DNA of 64,000 nucleotides from Arenicola marina (taxonomy: Eukaryota > Annelida > Polychaeta > Arenicolidae), in assembly GCA_964019135.1 (NCBI GenBank), contig OZ025258.1, positions 15,965,771-16,029,770 on the forward strand, read 5' to 3'. How positions within the stretch are numbered: the first letter of the stretch is position 1; every line of letters begins with the position of its first letter. Shown one piece after another: positions 43,814 to 56,930 of the stretch. The notes beneath the pieces are model-generated. The model worked only from the letters and a program-made list of their open reading frames with translations, ran no database searches and was not told the DNA's origin. Both the position numbers and the translations under genes were made by a program.

Positions 43814-46800
43814 ACGCCGACGACACTGGTAACGTGAGGCCCAGTCTCGCGGACGACACCGGTAGCGAAGACACCCAGTCACGTGGGTATGACACCGGTA
43901 GCGCGACACCAAGTCGCGCTGGATGACACTGGTAGCGATACACCCAGTCACGCGGGATGACACTGGTAGCGATACACCCAGTCACGCGGGATGACACTGG
44001 TAGCGATACACCCAGTCACGCGGGATGACACTGGTAGCGAGACACCCAGTCACGCGGGATGACACCGGTAGCGAGACACCCAGTCACGCGGGATGACACT
44101 GGTAGCGATACACCCAGTCACGCGGGATGACACTGGTAGCGATACACCCAGTCACGCGGGATGACACTGGTAGCGAGACACCCAGTCACGCGGGATGACA
44201 CTGGTAGCGATACACCCAGTCACGCGGGATGACACTGGTAGCGAGACACCCAGTCACGCGGGATGACACTGGTAGCGAGACACCCAGTCACGCGGGATGA
44301 CACTGGTAGCGAGACACCCAGTCACGCGGGATGACACCGGTAGCGCGACACCCAGTCACGCGGGATGACACTGGTAGCGAGACACCCAGTCACGCGGGAT
44401 GACACCGGTAGCGAGACACCCAGTCACGCGGGATGACACTGGTAGCGATACACCCAGTCACGCGGGATGACACTGGTAGCGATACACCCAGTCACGCGGG
44501 ATGACACTGGTAGCGAGACACCCAGTCACGCGGGATGACACTGGTAGCGAGACACCCAGTCACGCGGGATGACACCGGTAGCGCGACACCCAGTCACGCG
44601 GGATGACACTGGTAGCGAGACACCCAGTCACGCGGGATGACACCGGTAGCGAGACACCCAGTCACGCGGGATGACACTGGTAGCGAGACACCCAGTCACG
44701 CGGGATGACACCGGTAGCGCGACACCCAGTCACGCGGGATGACACTGGTAGCGAGACACCCAGTCACGCGGGATGACACCGGTAGCGCGACACCCAGTCA
44801 CGCGGGATGACACCGGTAGCGATACACCCAGTCACGCGGGATGACACCGGTAGCGAGACACCCAGTCACGCGGGATGACACTGGTAGCGAGACACCCAGT
44901 CACGCGGGATGACACCGGTAGCGCGACACCCAGTCACGCGGGATGACACTGGTAGCGCGACACCCAGTCACGCGGGATGACACCGGTAGCGATACACACA
45001 GTCACGCGGGATGACACCGGTAGCGCGACACCCAGTCACACGGGATGACACCGGTAGCGCGACACCCAGTCACGCGGGATGACACTGGTAGCGATACACC
45101 CAGTCACGCGGGATGACACCGGTAGCGAGACACCCAGTCACGCGGGATGACACTGGTAGCGAGACACCCAGTCACGCGGGATGACACCGGTAGCGCGACA
45201 CCCAGTCACGCGGGATGACACCGGTAGCGCGACACCCAGTCACGCGGGATGACACCGGTAGCGATACACACAGTCACGCGGGATGACACCGGTAGCGCGA
45301 CACCCAGTCACACGGGATGACACCGGTAGCGCGACACCCAGTCACACGGGATGACACCGGTAGCGCGACACCCAGTCACGCGGGATGACACCGGTAGCGA
45401 GACACCCAGTCACGCGGGATGACACCGGTAGCGAGACACCCAGTCACGCGGGGTGATACCGGTAGCGAGACACCCAGTCACGCGGGATGACACCGGTAGC
45501 GAGACACCCAGTCACGCGGGATGACACCGGTAGCGAGACACCCAGTCACGCGGGATGACACTGGTAGCGAGACACCCAGTCACGCGGGATGACACCGGTA
45601 GCGCGACACCCAGTCACGCGGGATGACACCGGTAGTGCGACACCCAGTCACACGGGATGACACCGGTAGTGCGACACCCAGTCACACGGGATGACACCGG
45701 TAGCGCAACACCCAGTCACGCGGGATGACACCGGTAGCGCAACACCCAGTCACGCGGGATGACACCGGTAGCGCAACACCCAGTCACGCGGGATGACACC
45801 GGTAGTGCGACACCCAGTCACACGGGATGACACCGGTAGCGCAACACCCAGTCACGCGGGATGACACCGGTAGCGCAACACCCAGTCACGCGGGATGACA
45901 CCGGTAGCGAGACACCCAGTCACACGGGAGGACACCGGTAGCGCAACACCCAGTCACGCGGGATGACACCGGTAGCGCAACACCCAGTCACGCGGGATGA
46001 CACCGGTAGCGCAACACCCAGTCACGCGGGATGACACCGGTAGTGCGACACCCAGTCACACGGGATGACACCGGTAGCGCAACACCCAGTCACGCGGGAT
46101 GACACCGGTAGCGCAACACCCAGTCACGCGGGATGACACCGGTAGCGAGACACCCAGTCACACGGGAGGACACCGGTAGCGCAACACCCAGTCACGCGGG
46201 ATGACACCGGTAGTGCGACACCCAGTCACGCGGGATGACACCGGTAGCGATACACACAGTCACGCGGGATGACACCGGTAGCGCGACACCCGGTCACGCG
46301 GGATGACACCGGTAGCGCAACACCCAGTCACACGGGATGACACCGGTAGTGCGACACCCAGTCACGCGGGATGACACCGGTAGTGCGACACCCAGTCACG
46401 CGGGATGACACCGGTAGCGCGACACCCGGTCACGCGGGATGACACCGGTAGTGCGACACCCAGTCACGCGGGATGACACCGGTAGCGATACACACAGTCA
46501 CGCGGGATGACACCGGTAGTGCGACACCCAGTCACACGGGATGACACCGGTAGCGCGACACCCGGTCACGCGGGATGACACCGGTAGTGCGACACCCAGT
46601 CACGCGGGATGACACCGGTAGCGAGACACCCAGTCACACGGGATGACACCGGTAGTGCGACACCCAGTCACGCGGGATGACACCGGTAGCGATACACACA
46701 GTCACGCGGGATGACACCGGTAGTGCGACACCCAGTCACGCGGGATGACACCGGTAGCGATACACACAGTCACGCGGGATGACACCGGTAGTGCGACACC

Positions 46801-49305
46801 CAGTCACGCGGGATGACACCGGTAGTGCGACACCCAGTCACGCGGGATGACACCGGTAGCGAGACACCCAGTCACGTGGGATGACACCGGTAGCGCGACA
46901 CCCAGTCACGCGGGATGACACCGGTAGTGCGACACCCAGTCACGCGGGATGACACCGGTAGCGATACATACAGTCACACGGGATGACACCGGTAGCGCGA
47001 CACCCAGCCACGTGGGATGACACCGGTAGTGCGACACCCAGTCACGCGGGATGACACCGGTAGCGAGACACCCAGTCACGCGGGATGACACCGGTAGCGC
47101 GACACCCAGTCACGCGGGATGACACCGGTAGCGCGACACCCAGTCACGCGGGATGACACTGGTAGCGATACACCCAGTCACGCGGGATGACACCGGTAGC
47201 GAGACACCCAGTCACGCGGGATGACACCGGTAGCGAGACACCCAGTCACGCGGGATGACACCGGTAGCGATACATACAGTCACACGGGATGACACCGGTA
47301 GCGCGACACCCAGCCACGTGGGATGACACCGGTAGTGCGACACCCAGTCACGCGGGATGACACCGGTAGCGAGACACCCAGTCACGCGGGATGACACCGG
47401 TAGCGCGACACCCAGTCACGCGGGATGACACCGGTAGCGCGACACCCAGTCACGCGGGATGACACCGGTAGCGCGACACCCAGTCACGCGGGATGACACT
47501 GGTAGCGATACACCCAGTCACGCGGGATGACACCGGTAGCGATACACCCAGTCACGCGGGATGACACCGGTAGCGCGACACCCAGTCACGCGGGATGACA
47601 CCGGTAGCGAGACACCCAGTCACGCGGGATGACACCGGTAGCGCGACACCCAGTCACGCGGGATGACACCGGTAGTGCGACACCCAGTCACGCGGGATGA
47701 CACCGGTAGTGCGACACCCAGTCACGCGGGATGACACCGGTAGCGATACACCCAGTCACACGGGATGACACCGGTAGCGCGACACCCAGTCACGCGGGAT
47801 GACACCGGTAGTGCGACACCCAGTCACGCGGGATGACACCGGTAGTGCGACACCCAGTCACGCGGGATGACACCGGTAGTGCGACACCCAGTCACGCGGG
47901 ATGACACCGGTAGCGCGACACCCAGTCACGCGGGATGACACCGGTAGTGCGACACCCAGTCACGCGGGATGACACCGGTAGTGCGACACCCAGTCACGCG
48001 GGATGACACCGGTAGCGCGACACCCAGTCACGTGGGATGACACGGGTAGCGATACACCCAGTCACGCGGGATGACACCGGTAGCGAGACACCCAGTCACG
48101 CGGGATGACACCGGTAGCGAGACACCCAGTCACGCGGGATGACACCGGTAGTGCGACACCCAGTCACACGGGATGACACCGGTAGCGCGACACCCAGTCA
48201 CGCGGGATGACACCGGTAGTGCGACACCCAGTCACGCGGGATGACACCGGTAGTGCGACACCCAGTCACGCGGGATGACACCGGTAGTGCGACACCCAGT
48301 CACGCGGGATGACACCGGTAGCGCGACACCCGGTCACGCGGGATGACACCGGTAGTGCGACACCCAGTCACGCGGGATGACACCGGTAGCGATACACACA
48401 GTCACGCGGGATGACACCGGTAGTGCGACACCCAGTCACGCGGGATGACACCGGTAGCGCGACACCCGGTCACGCGGGATGACACCGGTAGTGCGACACC
48501 CAGTCACGCGGGATGACACCGGTAGCGAGACACCCAGTCACACGGGATGACACCGGTAGTGCGACACCCAGTCACGCGGGATGACACCGGTAGCGATACA
48601 CACAGTCACGCGGGATGACACCGGTAGTGCGACACCCAGTCACGCGGGATGACACCGGTAGCGATACACACAGTCACGCGGGATGACACCGGTAGTGCGA
48701 CACCCAGTCACGCGGGATGACACCGGTAGTGCGACACCCAGTCACGCGGGATGACACCGGTAGCGAGACACCCAGTCACGTGGGATGACACCGGTAGCGA
48801 GACACCCAGTCACGCGGGATGACACCGGTAGCGATACATACAGTCACACGGGATGACACCGGTAGCGCGACACCCAGCCACGTGGGATGACACCGGTAGT
48901 GCGACACCCAGTCACGCGGGATGACACCGGTAGCGAGACACCCAGTCACGCGGGATGACACCGGTAGCGCGACACCCAGTCACGCGGGATGACACCGGTA
49001 GCGCGACACCCAGTCACGCGGGATGACACTGGTAGCGCGACACCCAGTCACGCGGGATGACACCGGTAGCGAGACACCCAGTCACACGGGATGACACCGG
49101 TAGCGATACACACAGTCACGCGGGATGACACCGGTAGTGCGACACCCAGTCACGCGGGATGACACCGGTAGTGCGACACCCAGTCACGCGGGATGACACC
49201 GGTAGCGAGACACCCAGTCACGTGGGATGACACCGGTAGCGATACATACAGTCACACGGGATGACACCGGTAGTGCGACACCCAGTCACGCGGGATGACA
49301 CCGGA
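43814..49305 (+). repeat. 34-bp CpG-rich satellite, ~160 copies
   Basis: Unit length is exactly 34 bp; each contains accggtagcg, acacccagtcacgcgg and gatgac. Five CpGs per consensus unit. Monomer types differ mainly at gCGa/gTGc, cCGg/cTGg and caCGcgg/caCAcgg positions. CTGG-type units dominate before about 45.1 kb and CCGG-type after it. Blocks of several units recur at spacings of 306 (9 units), 1564 (46 units) and 1870 bp (55 units), for example at 46906, 47212 and 48776. Open frames inside it are by-products. Confidence 0.97.
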
Positions 49306-49319
49306 AGCCAAGAGACCCG

Positions 49320-49430
49320 CCAGCACATAGCACGACGCAGGGCAACACGACGCCCGTCGGCACACAGCACGACGCAGGCCAGCACACAGCAGGCCAGCAC
49401 ACAGCAGGCCAACACACAGCAGGCCAGGTC
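49320..49430 (+). repeat. 15-bp repeat cluster
   Basis: About four to six copies of ggccagcacacagca and a related cacgacgcagg form just after the satellite. Confidence 0.8.
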
Positions 49431-51425
49431 CGTGTATATATACCGTCCAATCGTTTTTCGTTTTCAAAATGATCATAAGAAAAGCGAAAAAAAAAGTACC
49501 AACAATCGTTTTTCGTTTACCGAAACATCATTCAAAAAACAAAAAACGATCACTGATACCGTGTTTCGTTTTCCCCAGTCAAAACAAGCAAAAGCAAATC
49601 AAAACGTACTACCATATAATCATTTTTCGTCCACCATTTTGGGAAACGAAATACGAAACAGGAGTTGTGCCCACTGGACGGTGGTCCGTAACTGAGCATA
49701 ACTGAGACTAAGAGGCTATACATTATACTCTCCCCAGCCCCCACCCCCGTTCCGGCCTTATGCTGAGACTTTTACTCAAATGAACAAGTTTTATATTCCG
49801 GGGACGGCGGGGATGTGTCCTGTGTAAAATTGTTCAGACGGGAGGCTAGAAAATAGCCGAATATCTTGAAGGAGGAGAATTACACAAGTGAATGGGTTAG
49901 AGAAAAAGAAAATCCGCGCATTGCCAAAACATACAGGCTAATGTTTGCAATTCTTTCGTCAACGAAACAGACTGACAAAAGAAAGAAAAGTGCTCGATGG
50001 GTTAATTTACAAACATATATATGCCGTACGTCACAGGTGGGCCGAACCATTGAACAAAGCTGCCTCAAAACGTTTGGCCAACAGAGAACGCGATCTTTCT
50101 GTTCTACATGAGTTGAATGATTTGGCAAACTCCCAAACCCAGAGTAAAGCACATCAGCAGAAACTAACAGAGACCGGTCGTCACATCGATACATGTCTCC
50201 TCGTCTGACGTTTAGCGTGTGATTCCTGAAACCCAAGCTCGCCCTGGCAGACCATTCCACCTCGTGCGGAACCATATCTTAAGGGCCTCCAATATATAAT
50301 GTACGCTAATTGGCTGAATGCGTGCTTAAACAAAAATGTTAGTTAAAAAAAGTGCCCATTACAGGGAACTTGACGCTCCCAGGTCTGTCAATGTCTGGGT
50401 CCGCCACTACCATCCCCACCCTGGCACCGCCCCCGGTTGAATAAAACTGTCCCGTGTGGGGTTGGAAACAATCGTTCTTTCTTCATGGTGGTTCGACATC
50501 CGTGTGGCGTTTTACTTGGGGATGGATCCAAGCCAATAACGTTATAGGCCTATATCGTCGGTTTATTTAGGCTTAGGCCTACCTGTTTGGTTTATTCAGA
50601 TTTCTGTACCATTATTTAACCAAAGACAGAGACGGGTTATAAACTCAAAAACATCACTACATGTAATGTAGTTATGTATATATAATGCATATTATAACCG
50701 ATTACAGGCCGTCACCCGCCCTGTTAGCAGCGCGGTTAGCATGGGGCAGGCCGTGGCGCAACGCAATGGGTGCATTTTCTGGGGGGCCAAGACGGATATT
50801 CCGCCCAGGTATATTCAACCTTATCCGGGCCTGCCGATAGGGCTACGCCGTATGCCAATGAAATGTTCACACTGGTAAAGTCCGTGCATTTTAGGGCAAC
50901 GGAACCAGCCTAGTCCATCACTTTTCAGCCGTCATCTTATCTCGAATGCCCCGTGCTAAGATTGAAAGGTGATGAGTCAGAGTAGGTTGGTTCCAGTGCC
51001 CCTACTTGCACCGGATATAAACGGTGTGTGCATTTCATTGGAAAAGGCATATTCCTATCGGCCCACCCGGAAGTGCCCTGTCACGTGTTGCGGGTCCCGG
51101 GCGGGCTACCGAACCCAGCCCAAAGAAATGCGCCCAGTGTTTCTCCCTTTAGCCTTGAACTTGGGGCTTGAGTGTGGTTGCCACCGTACGCTACGCGAAT
51201 GGTGCATTGCGTGTGTACAGCGACAAGAAAAACGGTTGGGTTACGACCATTTTTTGTTCGAAAACGAAAAACGAGAACGGTTTCTGTGACTAATTTTCGT
51301 TTTCTATGTCGCCAAACGATAAAAATGAAAAACAGTTGTTGGTTCGTTTTTCGTTTTCTTATGATCATTTTAAAAACGAAAAACGATTGGACGGTATATA
51401 GGGCCTACACGGACCGGGCCAGCAC
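49431..51425 (+). mobile_element. 2-kb foldback element
   Basis: 49431-49560 (ggtccgtgta, taccgtccaatcgtttttcg, atgatcataagaaaa) is inversely repeated at 51225-51420, with further, weaker inverted similarity inward. The ends are rich in cgtttttcgtttt. The interior (49700-51220) has no recognised protein. The 3' flank (ggccagcacgcagg) resembles the 15-bp repeats on the left, so it may have inserted into that cluster. Confidence 0.7.
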
Positions 51426-52720
51426 GCAGGTCTTGTCTCCTGTCACCCTCTAGCTGTCTCACCCAGTCTACCTGGCAACACATATATTGGGGTGCAGCAC
51501 CCTAGCAACACCCATACCAACCCGGATTGGCCGATCGCTACCCGCCACCCCACACAAAACATGGCCTATCACATGCATTCACTCGTCACGAGAAATCAGT
51601 CACCGAACCCAAGCACACCCGAAACACACAGATCAACTAATTCATACTCCACTCCGTTGACCCGGACCGCTCGCCTGCAATTGACATCGCTCGAAATCAA
51701 CCAAACGAGGGGCCTGCCTGTGTACGCGATACGGCATATACACACGTACGTACGAACGCACGACCCCGTGACAATTACCTAGGTACAGTTTGTGTACATT
51801 GCATTAAAGAAAAGAAAATTAAAGAAAATCCTCGCTCAAAATTGGTGGGGCTGGACCATGTCCATATATTACGACAAGCTTTACAAGTGGAACCCATTAT
51901 ATATATATGGCCACGCCCAATATGTTATACGGCATGATCAGGTGGCCAGCAAAGGTGAACGTTACTTTCTCGTTCATACGTGAGACATGTACAGCTGCCA
52001 TAAAATATCCCGCCGGAAATAATGGCTATGGCCTATGCATCTTATAAAGTGAATTAGAATCACATATAAAAGTCATTTGGTGTGGGTAGAGGTACACATA
52101 TATGACTAGTTCTGTGAAGGCCAAGGCAGCCATTTTGATTGCAATATTGCCAATATAATCATGGATTTTACATTTGATACATTAGTGCTTTAATTGACTG
52201 CTTAAAATAACACCAAACATACCCGTGTTTTAGCCATCGTGGAATGGGTGATATTGTGCGCACCTCGGTAGCCATTTTGAAATCCAATATGGCCGTCGTA
52301 ACAGTAATTAATGGATTAGAACATTTAAATAATCATTACGATAAACGATATCAAATAGAGTAAAGGAAGACTTTGCCATGCAAGACACTCGAAGTAACAT
52401 GGACATCGAACTATGAAGACCTTTGTCAGTGGCCTAGATGCAATGGTCTCTAGGTAGCAATAAACTGCGTCGCTTTCAGTGCTCATACTAGTCTCGTTAA
52501 CTCACCCTTCATCCATCTTGCCGATATGTAACTGTACCTTCCGTCGTTAGTTAGAATCGAATACCCGGCTGGCCTACAGTCTCTCAGTAACAGTCTCTAC
52601 GTGACAGTCTCTACGTGACGCACTTTGCCTAAGGTAACAGACTGATAGTTCTGGACCGATTTTCTGAAAGTTCGCGTCTCTACAATTTGGGGGAAAGGAA
52701 CGGCAGTTTTGGGAAAGGTA
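51426..52720. other. Non-coding with a degenerate duplication
   Basis: gcagccattttgattgcaat near 52130 and gtagccattttgaaatccaa near 52263 begin two diverged ~130-bp units. No gene seen. Confidence 0.4.
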
Positions 52721-52768
52721 GCTCTGGCATCAAAACCACCTTAGGTGGTGGTTTTTGATGTCAGAGCC
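52721..52768 (+). repeat. Strong hairpin
   Basis: gctctggcatcaaaaccacc pairs with ggtggttttt-gatgtcagagc, about 20 base pairs with minor bulges and a very short loop. Confidence 0.8.
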
Positions 52769-53046
52769 AGGGGTATGGCAAGCCAAAGTGGACTTTAATG
52801 GAGTATTTGTCTCGTATTAGCAAAGATATTAGTACACCGGTACTAAATATCTATGGTATTAGGCTGGCCCGCCTTGCAGAGCACACTCCATCGCATATAA
52901 ACTGGGATACGGCTCGAAATCGAGACTGCAAAAGGACACTCCCGAGGGTGGGGGTGGGGTGACCAAAGGTATGTTCGAGGCTATTGCCATGCCCAAGAGC
53001 TCTTGAACCGTCGCTTCATGAATATCGACCGATCAATCTCCAAGAT

Positions 53047-55745
53047 ACCCCACTAGGGGGCAGCACTTCACTCATCGAGAATCCCAGATGGGTGAGGCCC
53101 CACCAGGTGGCAGCACTTCACCCATCGAACCCCAGATAGGTGAGACCCCACTATGTGGCAGCACTTCACTCATCGAACTCGAGATGGGTGACACCCAACT
53201 AGGTGGCAGCACTTCATCCACCGAGAACCCCAGATGGGTGAGACCCCACTATGTGGCAGCACTTCACTCATCGAACTCGAGATGGGTGAAACCCAACTAG
53301 GTGGCAGCACTTCACTCATCGAGAACCCCAGATGGGTGATACCCCATTAGGTGGCAGCACTTCACTCATCGAACACCAGATGGGTGATACCTCACTAGGT
53401 GGCAGCAATTCACTCATCGAGAACCCCAGATGAGTGAGACCCCATAGGTGGCAGCACTTCACTCATCGAGAACCCCAGATGGGTGATACCCCATTAGGTG
53501 GCAGCACTTCACTCGTCGAGAACCCCAGATGGGTGATACCCCATTAGGTGGCAGCACTTCACTCGTCGAGAACCCCAGATGGGTGAGCCCCCACTAGGTG
53601 GCAGCACTTCACTCATCGAACACCAGATGGGTGATACCTCACTAGGTGGCAGCAATTCACTCATCGAGAACCCCAGATGGGTGACGCCCAACTAGGTGGC
53701 AGCACTTCACTCATCGAACCTCAGATGGGTGAGACCTCAGTAGGTGGCAGCACTTCACTCATCGAGAACCCCAGATGAGTGAGACCCCATAGGTGGCAGC
53801 ACTTCACTCATCGAGAACCCCAGATGGGTGAGACCCCACTAGGTGGCAGCACTTCACTCATCGAGAACCCCAGATGGGTGATACCCCATTAGGGGGCAGC
53901 ACTTCACTCGTCGAGAACCCCAGATGGGTGAGCCCCCACTAGGTGGCAGCACTTCACTCATCGAACACCAGATAGGTAAGACCCCACTATGTGGCAGCAC
54001 TTCACTCATCGAACTCGAGATGGGTGACACCCAACTAGGTGGCAGCACTTCATCCACCGAGAACCCCAGATGGGTGAGACCCCACTATGTGGCAGCACTT
54101 CACTCATCGAACTCGAGATGGGTGAAACCCAACTAGGTGGCAGCACTTCACTCATCGAGAACCCCAGATGGGTGATACCCCATTAGGTGGCAGCACTTCA
54201 CTCATCGAACACCAGATGGGTGATACCTCACTAGGTGGCAGCAATTCACTCATCGAGAACCCCAGATGAGTGAGACCCCATAGGTGGCAGCACTTCACTC
54301 ATCGAGAACCCCAGATGGGTGAGACCCCATTAGGTGGCAGCACTTCACTCATCGAGAACCCCAGATGGGTGATACCCCATTAGGTGGCAGCACTTCACTC
54401 GTCGAGAACCCCAGATGGGTGAGCCCCCACTAGGTGGCAGCACTTCACTCATCGAACACCAGATGGGTGATACCTCACTAGGTGGCAGCAATTCACTCAT
54501 CGAGAACCCCAGATGGGTGACGCCCAACTAGGTGGCAGCACTTCACTCACGAGAACCCCAGATGGGTAAGACCCCAGTAGGTGGCAGCACTTCACTCATC
54601 GAACCTCAGATGAGTGAGACCCCATAGGTGGCAGCACTTCACTCATCGAACACCAGATGGGTGATACCTCACTAGGTGGCAGCAATTCACTCATCGAGAA
54701 CCCCAGATGGGTGACGCCCAACTAGGTGGCAGCACTTCACTCACGAGAACCCCAGATGGGTAAGACCCCAGTAGGTGGCAGCACTTCACTCATCGAACCT
54801 CAGATGAGTGAGACCCCATAGGTGGCAGCACTTCACTCATAGAGAACCCCAGATGGGTGAGACCCCACTAGGTGGCAGCACTTCACTCATCGAGAACCCC
54901 AGATGGGTGATACCCTATTAGGTGGCAGCACTTCACTCGTCGAGAACCCCAGATGGGTGAGCCCCCACTAGGTGGCAGCACTTCACTCATCGAACACCAG
55001 ATGGGTGATACCTCACTAGGTGGCAGCAATTCACTCATCGAGAACCCCAGATGGGTGACGCCCAACTAGGTGGCAGCACTTCACTCACGAGAACCCCAGA
55101 TGGGTAAGACCCCAGTAGGTGGCAGCACTTCACTCATCGAACCTCAGATGGGTGAGACCTCAGTAGGTGGCAGCACTTCACTCATCGAGAACCCCAGATG
55201 AGTGAGACCCCATAGGTGGCAGCACTTCACTCATCGAGAACCCCAGATGGGTGAGACCCCACTAGGTGGCAGCACTTCACTCATCGAACCCCAGATGGGT
55301 GATACGTCACTAGGTGGCAGCACTTCACTCATCAAGAACCCCAGATGGGTGAGGCCCTACTAGGTGCATGGCAGCACTTCACTCATCGAGAACCCCAGAT
55401 GATTAAGACCCCACTAGGTGGCAGCACTTCACTCATCGAATCCCAGATAGGTGATACCCCATTAGGTGGCAGCACTTCACTCATCGAGAACTCCAGATGG
55501 GTGAGAGCCCACTAGGTGGCAGCACTTCACTCATCGAACCCCAGATGGATGCGACCTCACTAGGTGGCAGCACTTCATTCATCGAGAACCCCAGATGGGT
55601 GAGGCCCCACTAGGTGGCAGCACTTCACTCATCGAACCCCAGATGGGTGAGACCCCACAAGGTGGCAACACTTCATTCATCGAGAACCCCAGATGGGTGA
55701 GACCCCACTAGGTGGCAGCACTGCACTCCTCGAACCTCAGATGAG
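53047..55745 (+). repeat. ~50-bp tandem array, each unit with a CTCF-like core
   Basis: About 55 units of 46-50 bp: cactaggtggcagcacttca then ctcatcgagaaccccagatg then ggtgagaccc. The segment CCACTAGGTGGCAGCAC is a close match to the known CTCF core (CCASYAGRKGGCR); the first unit (53050-53063) reads CCACTAGGGGGCAG. All units point the same way. Length variants lose 3-4 bases (gag) after tcatcga. Larger blocks of several units are themselves repeated (for example 53088-53691, 53924-54527). Confidence 0.95.
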
Positions 55746-55767
55746 TGCACTCTAACCTATTGCATGT

Positions 55768-55850
55768 TAAGGGGCCGGCTCGGTAGCTCAGTGGGTTAGA
55801 ACGCTCGACTTAAAGTGTTCGTGCCACGATTTTGTCTTGCTCAGAGTTAG
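55768..55850 (+). repeat. tRNA-derived SINE head, truncated
   Basis: ggtagctcagtgggttagaa, then cgctcgacttaaagtgttcg: same family as 63022. The B box is not evident. Confidence 0.55.
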
Positions 55851-55854
55851 CTTG

Positions 55855-56350
55855 TTTTAGGGAAGATAAGCAAATAACAATTTGTTTTAATGGGAATTCA
55901 CATTTTTTATTCCACGATATCATTATAACGCGTTCGTCAAAGTAGCAAGAATGAGATCCGGCGGGTTTATTTCTAAGAGCATTGCATCCGAGCGTTATTT
56001 AAAAATTCACCAATTATGTCACAAGATTGACAGGTGAGCTTTGATCCAGTGCGTAGACATCTGTGGTCGAGGGCGTGTATTGTTTTTATGGTTGAGTGGG
56101 TTTCGTTGAATTCAAGCCAATGAGCAGAGAGAATCCGAGTCTCAATATAAAAACACATGCGTTTGTATTCCCCTTTGACGTCACTTTCCTCGCTCCCAGA
56201 AGTTAAATTGGTCGGTGCGAAAACAAGTGGAAAAAGTATACCCTTGTACTATTTGGGGTGTTACAGCTCTATAAGATATGCGTGGAAGCACAGAAGATTA
56301 GGTATTTTCTCTCAATATGATTTCACTGCACTGGCCGATCTGCCACTTAA
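55855..56350 (+). repeat. Dispersed repeat family A, copy 2
   Basis: The inverse of 215-660; contains the tgacgtca motif. Confidence 0.7.
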
Positions 56351-56374
56351 TTAGGTGAAATTACGTAATGTAGG

Positions 56375-56490
56375 CGCGGACATTTATTATGAAAAAGAAG
56401 CGGATATTTTAAAACTTGCGACCTGGAGGGGGAGGCTCTAAAAACGTGCGTTCAAAGAGCGGGCTCCACACTAGAGCATGAACCCCCCTC
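56375..56490 (+). repeat. Dispersed repeat family C, copy 3
   Basis: cggacatttattatga and gcggatattttaaaacttgc as in the copies at 18970 and 37715. Confidence 0.65.
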
Positions 56491-56699
56491 CCCTGGATCC
56501 GCCCTGGGGTTTCACGAAGTTGAAACTAGGATTCACGAATTATGACACATTTCGCTTGCCATAAGCGTGAAGCCGCCACGTAAGGGGAACGCCCTCTATC
56601 GGGAGATCGCCGAATAGCGGAACGCCCTCTACCGGGGAAATCGATCGTTATGCTTTCCAGGAAATATTCTTCACTGTTCTTATCAACTTGTAATTTCTG

Positions 56700-56930
56700 A
56701 GTTCCTGAAGAATTAATTTCCACATTCCCAGTTCACAGTGAAATAAAAAGCCTAATCCTGAGGAATTGCCTCCGCCCCCTCCTCAGAGAACTCAGAACTA
56801 ATCTGTCCTTTCATTGCATGCGGAGAGTTCTGCTTTTAATTCATCGTGACCTGGGAATAAAGAAATTTATTCTTCGTGATCTGGGAATACGACCCCCCTT
56901 TACCCCCACCCCTCCTCCCCCTTATCTCAT
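56700..56930 (+). repeat. Dispersed repeat family D, copy 3
   Basis: Shares gagttctgcttttaattcat and cgtgacctgggaat with the copy at 43355. Confidence 0.65.

Noticed and set aside
46906-48961. Repeated 61-codon minus-strand frames in the 34-bp array
   Set aside because: 34 is not a multiple of three, so each frame cycles through three units and arises automatically from the repeat; no start context or homologue.
43814-49305. CRISPR-like array (regular short repeats)
   Set aside because: Units are contiguous with no unique spacers, the host is an animal, and variation is point mutation within units; it is a satellite.
49880-50275. 131-codon minus-strand and overlapping plus-strand frames in the foldback element
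   Set aside because: Both strands are open, no domain is recognised, and the reading is not supported by any neighbour.
53088-55065. 60-70-codon frames on both strands of the ~50-bp array
   Set aside because: By-products of the tandem repeat; both strands are open equally.
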